Shown: in pieces, positions 1 to 5,841 of the stretch
Numbering within the stretch: position 1 is the stretch's first letter
How the letters are laid out: each line of letters starts with the position of its first letter
Source: an uncultured Duganella sp.
GTDB lineage: Bacteria > Pseudomonadota > Gammaproteobacteria > Burkholderiales > Burkholderiaceae
DNA length: 7,618 nucleotides
Assembly: GCA_946482335.1 (NCBI GenBank)
Contig: CAMLRG010000235.1
Location: 1-7,618 of the forward strand
Reading direction: 5' to 3'
Translations under genes and position numbers: made by a program
The notes under the pieces: generated by a model
Database searches by the model: none
What the model was told of the DNA's origin: nothing
The model's input: the letters and a program-made list of their open reading frames with translations, nothing else

Positions 1-19
1 GGCGTTTTTCATTGCTCCA

Positions 20-42
20 TAAATGGGGTACGTCCCCATTTA
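20..42. repeat. REP-like perfect hairpin palindrome
   Basis: The arms TAAATGGGG (20-28) and CCCCATTTA (34-42) are perfect reverse complements around the 5-nt loop TACGT. The hairpin is flanked by an 8-bp direct repeat, ATTGCTCC, at 11-18 and 46-53. It lies in the AT-rich leader upstream of the DUF2863 gene. I associate palindromes of this style (a GGGG/CCCC core with AAAT/ATTT ends) with dispersed REP-like elements in Oxalobacteraceae, but only one copy of this form is visible here, so the family assignment is inference. It could also act as a terminator for a gene to the left of the window, since T-rich sequence follows it. Confidence 0.6.
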
Positions 43-74
43 TTTATTGCTCCGCCAATCCTTGCCGAATCCAC

Positions 75-80
75 TACAAT
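75..80 (+). promoter_or_regulatory. possible -10 element for the DUF2863 gene
   Basis: TACAAT matches the sigma-70 -10 consensus at five of six positions and lies 39 bases before the ATG at 120. No convincing -35 box is found at 16-18 bp: TTGCTC (47-52) is 22 bp away and TTGCCG (62-67) only 7 bp away. The call rests on the -10 alone. Confidence 0.3.
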
Positions 81-119
81 AAGGGTAACAAGGTTTCCTT
101 TTTCACTAAGAAAAGCGCT

Positions 120-1385
120 ATGCGTCGCCCATCCAAAGATTCAACCCATAAATTATCAGCCGACAGCCAGCGCCTTACCACCCTCGCCCAAGCCCTGGGC
201 CAGGCAGCCAGCCGCATTGAAGAGCGAAACTGGGAACGGGTGCTGGATGCCCAGCTGCACAAATTGCTGCGTACCGGACACCAGGATACGGTCGATGCCG
301 CCCTGAATTCCCTGTTCAGCGCAGACTTGCCCGCCTACGACATCCTGATGGATAGCGTGGAAGCGGTGAGCGAATCCGACACCATCGTGGTCGAAGTCGA
401 CGGCGAATCGCGCGAATACGACATCCTGCTGGTAGCCGCCCCGGTGCTGGCCTGGACCCGTTTCTCGATCGCTTCCGGCCAGATCCCGGCGGATATCCTG
501 AACACCCTGTCGGCGCACTTCTCCGCCCACCTGCTGGCCGATGGCACGCATATGGCGATGTCGTCCACGCTGTACTCGATCGACCAGCTGCCGCGCACCC
601 ATGCCGAGGCATACTCGAAGGTGCACAAGCTGGCCCAGGCGGCGCTGAAAGGCCAGGCCATCAAGTCCGACGCCAGGACGCCGGAAACGGCGCCGTTCCT
701 GGCCGATACCCGCTACCTGATGGTGGCCGTGGTGGCCCCGCACAATGGCCCGATGTTCCGCTGGCAGATGCCGGCCCACCACGCCGCGCAAGCCGAGGAA
801 CGTCGCAATGCATTGGCCGCCTGGACCACGCAGGCCACGCCGACCGTGGCGCGCCTGCTGCCAGGCTGCGGCATCGAGCTGCTGCTGCCGGAAGCGTATT
901 ACACCGGTTGCCGCGAAGCCGACAAGCTGATCCGCCCGGTGTCGATCCGCGCCGCCGTGCATTACCTGACCCATTCGCTGGCTTGCGAACCGTCCGACCT
1001 GCGCGCGGTGATCGCCGGCTTCGGCGACGAAACCGCGCCGGACGGCCAGGTGGACGAATACCGCGTCGCCTTCACCCGCCGTTCCGACAGCGACGTGATG
1101 TACGGCGTGGTGTGGCCGCTGTACGGCCAGGAAGACGAGGACGGCACGCCGGCCGAAGGCCTGTCCGGCAGCATGGCCGAACTGCTCAAGCCGCGCACCC
1201 CGGTCGAGGAAATCGTCGAGCACTTGAACGCCGCCGGCGTGTCGCAAGTGAAGAAGCTGGGTGAAAAGTATGTCGCCGAATATTGCGACGACTGCGGCGC
1301 CCCACTGTTTGCCGACCCGTCAGGAGAACTGGTCCACGCTGAAATGCCCGAAGACGCGGCCACCGGCACCGAGCACTTCCACTAA
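120..1385 (+). CDS. DUF2863 family protein
   Basis: A 421-residue protein that I recognise as DUF2863, a family of unknown function typical of Burkholderiales, usually about 400 residues, so this looks full length. It opens with MRRPSKDS and then a helical region (LTTLAQALGQAASRIEER). The middle holds the blocks LLVAAPVLAWTRF, STLYSIDQLPRTHAE and LLPEAYYTGCREADKLIRP. The C-terminus carries a CxxC pair near residues 389-392 (EYCDDCGAPLFADPSGE) followed by VHAEMPEDA and a His-rich end (EHFH). The two cysteines plus the histidines could bind a metal, which is inference. There is no signal peptide or membrane segment, so it is probably cytoplasmic. The frame stays open upstream to a TTG at 12, but that extension translates the palindrome and does not look like protein, so ATG 120 is chosen. 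The ribosome binding site is weak. The gene appears monocistronic, with a terminator right after the stop. Confidence 0.85.
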   Translation: MRRPSKDSTHKLSADSQRLTTLAQALGQAASRIEERNWERVLDAQLHKLLRTGHQDTVDAALNSLFSADLPAYDILMDSVEAVSESDTIVVEVDGESREYDILLVAAPVLAWTRFSIASGQIPADILNTLSAHFSAHLLADGTHMAMSSTLYSIDQLPRTHAEAYSKVHKLAQAALKGQAIKSDARTPETAPFLADTRYLMVAVVAPHNGPMFRWQMPAHHAAQAEERRNALAAWTTQATPTVARLLPGCGIELLLPEAYYTGCREADKLIRPVSIRAAVHYLTHSLACEPSDLRAVIAGFGDETAPDGQVDEYRVAFTRRSDSDVMYGVVWPLYGQEDEDGTPAEGLSGSMAELLKPRTPVEEIVEHLNAAGVSQVKKLGEKYVAEYCDDCGAPLFADPSGELVHAEMPEDAATGTEHFH

Positions 1386-1388
1386 GAA

Positions 1389-1413
1389 AAAGCCCGCGCT
1401 CAACGCGGGCTTT
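1389..1413 (+). terminator. intrinsic terminator of the DUF2863 gene
   Basis: A perfect 10-bp stem, AAAGCCCGCG (1389-1398) and CGCGGGCTTT (1404-1413), closes on the loop CTCAA and is followed by GTTCTT. It begins three bases after the stop codon. Because the stem starts with AAA and ends with TTT it may also work on the minus strand for the convergent CYTH gene ending at 1496. Confidence 0.88.
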
Positions 1414-1495
1414 GTTCTTGGGGCTGTTGAGGCGCTGCCTGCGGCATCGGACATGGCTGGCACGCCGACGCGCACCAGCATACGCCGGATGGGGA

Positions 1496-1963
1496 TCACT
1501 TCCAAGTGGCGTATGGCTGCTTGATCAGGTTGGAATTGAGGTAGCGTAAATCGTGCGTCACCTCTTCACCAGCCCAGTCCGGCTTATCGAATGCAGCGTC
1601 CTCTGCCGGCAATTCGATCTCGGCGACGACGAGGCCGGCGTTCTCGCCGAGGAACTCGTCCACCTCCCACACGAAACCGCCGTAAGGGATACGGCGGCGG
1701 TATTTCTCGATCAGTGGCCGCTCGCACAAGCGGTCCAGCAGTTCGGCGGCGTCGGCGACGGGGATCGGATACTCCCACTCGCCGCGCGCCGCGCCCACGT
1801 TCTTGCTCTTGATGGTCAAGACCGCCCGCTCGCCCTCAATCCGCACGCGCACCGTGCGCTCGGCCTGCGAGGACAGGTAACCCTGGCGCAGCAATACCGG
1901 CTCGCCTTGCGCGCGCCAGCCATCGCCCGCGACCAGGAATTTGCGTTCGATCTCGACGCCCAT
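1496..1963 (-). CDS. CYTH domain protein (triphosphate tunnel metalloenzyme, probable inorganic triphosphatase)
   Basis: A 155-residue stand-alone CYTH domain. The N-terminal signature ExExK is intact as EIERKF (E4, E6, K8). Further tunnel strands follow: RVRIEGERAVLTIKSK, then EWEYPIP, then FVWEVDEFLGENAGLVVAEIEL with its acidic residues, and a C-terminal NSNLIKQPYATWK typical of the compact bacterial members. Enzymes of this fold bind triphosphates inside an eight-stranded tunnel with Mg2+ or Mn2+. Small bacterial relatives are known to hydrolyse inorganic triphosphate, while others are class IV adenylate cyclases or thiamine triphosphatases, so the substrate is inferred. There is no CHAD domain, unlike longer relatives. 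The start at 1963 is chosen because the signature begins there and GAGG lies 8 nt upstream; the open frame to 2038 overlaps the peptidase gene. It is probably co-transcribed with the M14 peptidase gene, whose stop is 10 bp away. Confidence 0.9.
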   Translation of the reverse strand: MGVEIERKFLVAGDGWRAQGEPVLLRQGYLSSQAERTVRVRIEGERAVLTIKSKNVGAARGEWEYPIPVADAAELLDRLCERPLIEKYRRRIPYGGFVWEVDEFLGENAGLVVAEIELPAEDAAFDKPDWAGEEVTHDLRYLNSNLIKQPYATWK

Positions 1964-1971
1964 CGCGGCCG

Positions 1972-1975
1972 CCTC
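1972..1975 (-). promoter_or_regulatory. ribosome binding site of the CYTH gene, overlapping the peptidase stop
   Basis: On the minus strand the peptidase stop TGA reads on into GAGG, placed 8 nt before the CYTH start ATG at 1963. This site fixes the CYTH start and suggests that ribosomes finishing the peptidase can reinitiate on the CYTH gene. Confidence 0.6.
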
Positions 1976-3098
1976 AGTCGTCCAGCGACAGCAGGATAGG
2001 CTGCAGGATTGCCGCGCCCAGCGCCGCGCTGCGCGCACCGTTCCAGCCCACGCTCGGCACCGGCAGGTCGGCGTTATCCTTGAACGGCATTTCCAGCGTC
2101 AGCGACAGCACCTTGAAGTGGTGGCCGATGTACTTGGAGGCCAGCGTCAGCATGTCTTCCTTGTACTTGGAAGGGGCATAGCCGTAGGTGTCCTGGAAGT
2201 CCGGCGACGCATTCTTGTAGCGGTCGATGAAACCCTTCTGGCGCGCCATCTGTTCCGGCGTGAAGTTCTCCAGCATTTCATTGCCGGCCACGAAGTTGTA
2301 AGGCAGCGCCTCGTCGCCGTGGATGTCGAAGAACATGTCGACACCGGTTTCGTGGATCTTTTCCTTCACGCACAGCACTTCCGGCGAGCGCTCCAGGGTT
2401 GGCGTCATCCACTCGCGGTTCAGGTTTGCGCCGGCCGCATTGGTGCGCAGGTTGCCGCGCACGGAGCCGTCCGGGTTCATGTTCGGCACGATGTAGAAGC
2501 AGCAGCGCTGCAGCAGTTTGCGCGAAATCGGGTTGGCATCGTCCAGCAGGGAGTCGACCAGGCCTTCGATGAACCATTCGGCCATCGACTCGCCAGGGTG
2601 CTGGCGCGCGATGAACCAGATCTTCTTCTCCGCGTTCGGCTCGCCGACCACGACCAGGTTCATGTCGCGGCCATCGACCGAGGAGCCGATATCGAGCACG
2701 CGCGCGATCGGGTTCTCGGCCACTTCGCCCAGCAGGCGCAGGTGGCGTTCCCACGAATACGGCTCGAAGTAGGCGTAGTAGACGCTGTCGTTGTGCGGCG
2801 TGTGCTTGACGGTCATCACCTGGCCGTCGAAGGAAGTCGGGACGCGGAACCAGTTCTCGCCGTCGTAGCTGGCGCAGGCGTTGTAGTCCTCGAAGCCTTT
2901 GGCGTAGGTGGCTTCGCCGGCGTTCAGGAATTTCATCGTCAGCGCTTCGCCACGCGCACCTTGCACGCGGAAGTGGAACCACTGGTGGATGTCGGCGGCG
3001 TTGTCCTTGCGGAGCTTCAGTTCGATGTTGGCAGCGCCGTCGGCGCGGACTACTTCGATGGCGCCAGAGTCGAAATTCTGGCTGATTTTGATGGTCAT
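1974..3098 (-). CDS. M14 family zinc carboxypeptidase, cytosolic carboxypeptidase-like (M14D)
   Basis: A 374-residue protein with the two-part layout of cytosolic carboxypeptidases (Nna1/CCP-like): an N-terminal beta-sandwich domain (about 1-115, ending in YYAYFEPYSWERH) and a C-terminal M14 catalytic domain. The zinc ligands are visible as HPGE (H167, E170) and DIHGDE (H260). The substrate-binding NPDG (208-211) and NLNREW (225-230) blocks are present, and E336 in LTLEMPFKDN is the likely general base. All key residues are intact. Eukaryotic relatives trim glutamates from tubulin tails; bacterial members are structurally known but their natural substrates are unclear, so only a metallo-carboxypeptidase activity is claimed. 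There is no signal peptide, implying a cytoplasmic location. It is the first gene of a likely operon with the CYTH gene. The ribosome binding site before ATG 3098 is weak. The start fits the family N-terminus (MTIKISQNFDSGAIEVV). Confidence 0.92.
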   Translation of the reverse strand: MTIKISQNFDSGAIEVVRADGAANIELKLRKDNAADIHQWFHFRVQGARGEALTMKFLNAGEATYAKGFEDYNACASYDGENWFRVPTSFDGQVMTVKHTPHNDSVYYAYFEPYSWERHLRLLGEVAENPIARVLDIGSSVDGRDMNLVVVGEPNAEKKIWFIARQHPGESMAEWFIEGLVDSLLDDANPISRKLLQRCCFYIVPNMNPDGSVRGNLRTNAAGANLNREWMTPTLERSPEVLCVKEKIHETGVDMFFDIHGDEALPYNFVAGNEMLENFTPEQMARQKGFIDRYKNASPDFQDTYGYAPSKYKEDMLTLASKYIGHHFKVLSLTLEMPFKDNADLPVPSVGWNGARSAALGAAILQPILLSLDD

Positions 3099-3136
3099 TG
3101 CGGTACCGTTCAGGTGCTTGGTTGATCGGAACCGTT

Positions 3137-3142
3137 ATTGTA
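3137..3142 (-). promoter_or_regulatory. possible -10 element for the peptidase-CYTH operon
   Basis: On the minus strand these bases read TACAAT, five of six matches to the -10 consensus, 38 bases upstream of the ATG at 3098. No clear -35 is seen at the expected distance; that region reads into the 27-bp palindrome just upstream. Confidence 0.35.
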
Positions 3143-3162
3143 CACATCCAAACCGGTAACCC

Positions 3163-3189
3163 GGTGTCTGACCCTCAGGGTCAGACACC
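3163..3189. repeat. 27-bp REP-like palindrome
   Basis: The arms GGTGTCTGACCCT (3163-3175) and AGGGTCAGACACC (3177-3189) are perfect reverse complements around a single central base. The element lies between the catalase stop (3218) and the peptidase start (3098). I associate the GTCTGACCC motif with dispersed palindromes in Oxalobacteraceae genomes; the link to REP elements is recall plus inference, and no transposase lies in the window. A smaller palindrome, GCGAC-G-GTCGC, sits beside it at 3196-3206. Together they may end catalase transcription, although no T-run follows on the minus strand. Confidence 0.7.
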
Positions 3190-3217
3190 TTTGACGCGAC
3201 GGTCGCAGCGCCGGTTT

Positions 3218-4681
3218 TCAGTCAACGTTGCGCCCGCGCGCTTTCAACGCAGCGCGCACCCCGGCGCCGTAGGCTGCATCCGCCTTGTCGAAATGCCCCA
3301 GCTGGCGCTGGATAATCTCATCGCTGACCTGGCTCAAAGGCCCCGCGATATTCTCGAACAGGTTCTGTTTCTCCTGCTCAGGCAACAAACGGAAAAGGTT
3401 GCCGGCCTGGGTGTAATCATCCTCCCTGCCGCGCCCATCGTAACGCCCTGCCCCGCCATGCAGCGCCAGCACCGGCTCCCCATGTCCCATTCCCTGCGGA
3501 TTGGAGCCCGCCGCCTCGGTCGCCGCATAGTTCTGTTCCGCCCCACCGGCACCCAGCGCCATCGCCCCGTCGCGCTGCTGATGATGGAACGGGCATCGCG
3601 GCGCATTGACCGGCAGTTGCTGATGGTTGGTACCTACCCGGTACAACTGCGCATCGTGATAAGCGAACAAGCGCGCCTGCAGCATCTTGTCCGGCGAATA
3701 CCCCATCCCCGGCACCACATTGGCCGGCGACAGCGCGGCCTGCTCCACCTCCGCATGGTAATTGACCGGATTGCGGTTCAATTCCAGCACGCCGACCGGG
3801 ATCAGCGGGAAATCCGCATGCGGCCACACCTTGGTCAGGTCGAATGGGTTCCAGCCCGTGCGCTGTTCCCACGCTGCCAATTCCTGCTCGGTCGCCACCT
3901 GCAGCTTCACATCCCACTGCGGGAAGTCGCCGTTGGCGATAGCCTGGAACAGATCGCGCTGAGCGTGGTCCGGATCGGAGCCCGCCAGCCGTACCGCGTC
4001 GGCCGCGCTCAGGTTCCGGATGCCCTGTTTCGTCTTCAAATGCCACTTCACGTAGACACGCTCGCCGGCAGCATTAATCAAGCTGAAGGTATGGCTGCCA
4101 AAACCGTCCATGTGACGATAGCCATCCGGCGTGCCACGGTCGCTGAACAGCATGGTGACCTGGTGCAGCGATTCCGGCGTACGGCTCCAGAAATCGAACA
4201 TCATGGTCGGCGATTTCAGGTTGGTCTGCGGGTCGCGCTTCTGGGTGTGGATGAAGTCGGGGAACTTGATGCCGTCCTTGATGAAGAACATCGGTGTGTT
4301 GTTGCCCACCAGGTCCCAGTTGCCTTCCTCGGTGTAAAAACGCACCGCGAAGCCGCGCGGATCGCGCTCGGTGTCGGCGCTGCCACGCTCGCCGCCGACG
4401 GTGGAAAAGCGAACGAAGGTCTCGGTCTGCTTGCCGATCGCGGAGAACAGCCTGGCCTTGGTATAGCGGCTGATATCGTGGGTAACGGTGAAGGTACCGT
4501 AGGCTCCGGAGCCTTTGGCGTGCACCACACGTTCCGGGATGCGTTCACGGTTGAAATGCTGGAGCTTTTCAATCAGGTGGAAGTCCTGCAGCAGGACGGG
4601 GCCGCGCGGGCCGGCCGTGAGGGAATTCTGGTTATCTGCGACCGGGATGCCGGATGCGGTGGTAATTGGGGTGTGGCTCAT
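3218..4681 (-). CDS. monofunctional haem catalase, small-subunit (clade 3 type)
   Basis: This 487-residue enzyme decomposes hydrogen peroxide to water and oxygen in the cytoplasm. The distal catalytic His54 lies in FNRERIPERVVHAKGSGAYG, Ser93 in RFSTV, and the catalytic Asn at 127/128 in DLVGNNTPMFF. The proximal haem ligand is Tyr341 in RLFAYHDAQLYRVG. The NADPH-binding-type region and C-terminal helices (to ARGRNVD) are present. The length fits small-subunit catalases, and the large-subunit flavodoxin-like tail is absent. There is no signal peptide. The start is supported by an ideal AAGGAG seven bases before the ATG. The gene is transcribed on its own from the 86-bp gap behind the patatin gene, where a possible OxyR-type dyad is found, so peroxide induction is likely but inferred. 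The symbol could be katA or katB; the sequence does not decide. Confidence 0.97.
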   Translation of the reverse strand: MSHTPITTASGIPVADNQNSLTAGPRGPVLLQDFHLIEKLQHFNRERIPERVVHAKGSGAYGTFTVTHDISRYTKARLFSAIGKQTETFVRFSTVGGERGSADTERDPRGFAVRFYTEEGNWDLVGNNTPMFFIKDGIKFPDFIHTQKRDPQTNLKSPTMMFDFWSRTPESLHQVTMLFSDRGTPDGYRHMDGFGSHTFSLINAAGERVYVKWHLKTKQGIRNLSAADAVRLAGSDPDHAQRDLFQAIANGDFPQWDVKLQVATEQELAAWEQRTGWNPFDLTKVWPHADFPLIPVGVLELNRNPVNYHAEVEQAALSPANVVPGMGYSPDKMLQARLFAYHDAQLYRVGTNHQQLPVNAPRCPFHHQQRDGAMALGAGGAEQNYAATEAAGSNPQGMGHGEPVLALHGGAGRYDGRGREDDYTQAGNLFRLLPEQEKQNLFENIAGPLSQVSDEIIQRQLGHFDKADAAYGAGVRAALKARGRNVD

Positions 4682-4688
4682 TGCTTTG

Positions 4689-4694
4689 CTCCTT
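4689..4694 (-). promoter_or_regulatory. strong ribosome binding site of the catalase gene
   Basis: On the minus strand these bases read AAGGAG, with seven bases to the ATG at 4681. It is among the best Shine-Dalgarno matches in the window and fits a highly expressed enzyme. Confidence 0.85.
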
Positions 4695-4712
4695 CATGTG
4701 ATCGGTGAAATC

Positions 4713-4718
4713 ATTCTA
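4713..4718 (-). promoter_or_regulatory. probable -10 element of the catalase promoter
   Basis: On the minus strand these bases read TAGAAT (five of six to TATAAT), about 31 bases before the ATG. The hexamer 17 bp upstream is TTTATT, a poor -35, as expected for a promoter that needs an activator. The dyad at 4751-4769 is correctly placed just upstream of that weak -35. Confidence 0.5.
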
Positions 4719-4750
4719 AAGAGACAAAGGCAATTAATAAATTTGATTAA

Positions 4751-4769
4751 AACTATGAATTCGATAGTT
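4751..4769. promoter_or_regulatory. candidate OxyR/LysR-type operator upstream of the catalase gene
   Basis: AACTAT (4751-4756) and ATAGTT (4764-4769) form a perfect inverted repeat with a 7-bp spacer. This gives CTAT-N7-ATAG, which matches the two inner half-sites of the known OxyR motif ATAG-N7-CTAT-N7-ATAG-N7-CTAT. The two outer half-sites are poorly matched here. The position just upstream of the catalase -35 region fits activation. The last two bases overlap the TAA stop of the patatin gene. Assignment to OxyR is inference from motif and context. Confidence 0.5.
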
Positions 4770-5841
4770 AAAAATGTTCGTGGATGGCAATGCCTTCAAT
4801 CGGATCCACGCCCTCGGCCCAGGGGCGCGCCCGCAATGCGCGTTGCATGTCCGCGTAGCCGGCCTGCCAGCGCTGGCTGATGCCCGCGCTTGAGAAATCG
4901 ATGTCCTTGGTGTGGTCCTCGCAACTGAGGCGTGGCGCCTTGAGCAGCACCACCTGCATGGCGGTACCGCAGCCCCATAGGGCCAAGTCGCGCACTTCCG
5001 GCGAGCTGCGCACCTCTTCCGGCAACTTCATGGCCAGCTGACGGATCACGTGGCGCAAGCGGTGCAGCTTGCGTTGCTGCTCGATGTGGCTGGCCCGGCT
5101 GGCGTACTGGATTTCCTTGTGCTTCTCGAGCACATCGAGCACGCTTTGCGGTTCACTGCCGTCCGGATTCCACACCTGCACCGAGAAAATCAGCGAATCG
5201 CGGCGCGGCTCGTCATCGAGCACGGCCTCGATCGGTGTGTTGGAATAGATGCCGCCATCCCAGTACGGCTCGCTGCCGATGCGCACCGCCGGGAAGGCCG
5301 GCGGAATGGCGCCCGACGCGATCACATGGGACAAATCCAGCGCCTCCTTGCGGGTGTCGAAGTAGCGCATCACGCCATTGCGCGCGTTCACCGCGCCCAC
5401 GGTCAGGCGCGTGTGGCGTTCGTTGAGGTACTTCAGGTCCACCAGCCCTTCCAGCGTGCCACGCAATGCGTTGGTGCGGTAGAAGGCTGCATTCTCCACG
5501 CCCAGCGGCGCGGCGGGGTTCCACCAGGCGATGGGGTTGGGATCGAAGAAGGCGGGGATACCCTGGGTCAGCGTCAGCGCATTGGCAAGCAGCGGCGGCA
5601 ACGCGCCGAACATGCCTTGCCGCTCCATGGTTTCCCAGAATGCGCGCAGGCGCGGCAAGCGTTGTTCCGGCGGATTGCCGGCGATGATGGCGCCATTCAG
5701 CGCACCGATCGAGGTGCCGATCACCCAGTCCGGTTCGACGCCGGCTTCGTGCAACGCCTGGTAGACGCCGAGCTGGTAAGCGCCGAGCGCGCCGCCACCC
5801 TGCAATACCAGCACCACCTGCCCTTGCGTGCCCTTCTTCAT
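4768..5841 (-). CDS. patatin-like phospholipase with DUF3734-like C-terminus
   Basis: A 357-residue lipid acyl hydrolase of the patatin family. The oxyanion-hole loop is LQGGGALGAYQLGVYQAL (from residue 13). The nucleophile Ser44 lies in GTSIG, a GxSxG elbow, and the catalytic Asp195 lies in YWDGGIYSNTP. Both members of the Ser-Asp dyad are therefore present. The C-terminal part, including DIDFSSAGISQRWQAGYADMQRAL, matches the DUF3734 tail that I recall on a bacterial patatin subgroup. There is no signal peptide, so it is probably cytoplasmic or loosely membrane-bound. The lipid substrate is unknown. Its ATG overlaps the stop of the upstream barrel gene (ATGA), which implies translational coupling; its own ribosome binding site is weak. 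The stop overlaps the dyad of the catalase promoter by two bases. Confidence 0.93.
   Translation of the reverse strand: MKKGTQGQVVLVLQGGGALGAYQLGVYQALHEAGVEPDWVIGTSIGALNGAIIAGNPPEQRLPRLRAFWETMERQGMFGALPPLLANALTLTQGIPAFFDPNPIAWWNPAAPLGVENAAFYRTNALRGTLEGLVDLKYLNERHTRLTVGAVNARNGVMRYFDTRKEALDLSHVIASGAIPPAFPAVRIGSEPYWDGGIYSNTPIEAVLDDEPRRDSLIFSVQVWNPDGSEPQSVLDVLEKHKEIQYASRASHIEQQRKLHRLRHVIRQLAMKLPEEVRSSPEVRDLALWGCGTAMQVVLLKAPRLSCEDHTKDIDFSSAGISQRWQAGYADMQRALRARPWAEGVDPIEGIAIHEHF

Noticed and set aside
12..119. N-terminal extension of the DUF2863 gene from a TTG at 12
   Set aside because: The extension would translate the hairpin palindrome and AT-rich leader. It has no similarity to the expected family start, and ATG 120 gives the normal length and opening.
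156..1247. 363-residue open frame on the minus strand opposite the DUF2863 gene
   Set aside because: Shadow frame with skewed His/Gly/Arg/Gln composition and no recognisable domain; the plus-strand protein is recognisable.
1964..2038. Longer start for the CYTH protein
   Set aside because: The added 25 residues lie inside the peptidase gene and are Arg/Cys/Trp-rich, while the CYTH signature starts right at the ATG at 1963, which has a ribosome binding site.
1941..3125. 394-residue open frame on the plus strand opposite the M14 peptidase
   Set aside because: It is an antisense shadow in GC-rich DNA, rich in Arg, Val, His and Gln in low-complexity fashion; the minus-strand frame has all M14 motifs.
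3163..3189. Palindrome as a plain intrinsic terminator of the catalase gene
   Set aside because: The arms are strong, but no T-run follows on the minus strand and the centre is a single base, which is unlike a normal terminator loop; REP-like is the better fit.
3098..4708. 536-residue open frame on the plus strand opposite the catalase
   Set aside because: It spans the palindrome and intergenic DNA and mirrors the catalase gene. The catalase has every catalytic residue, so the opposite frame is a compositional artefact.
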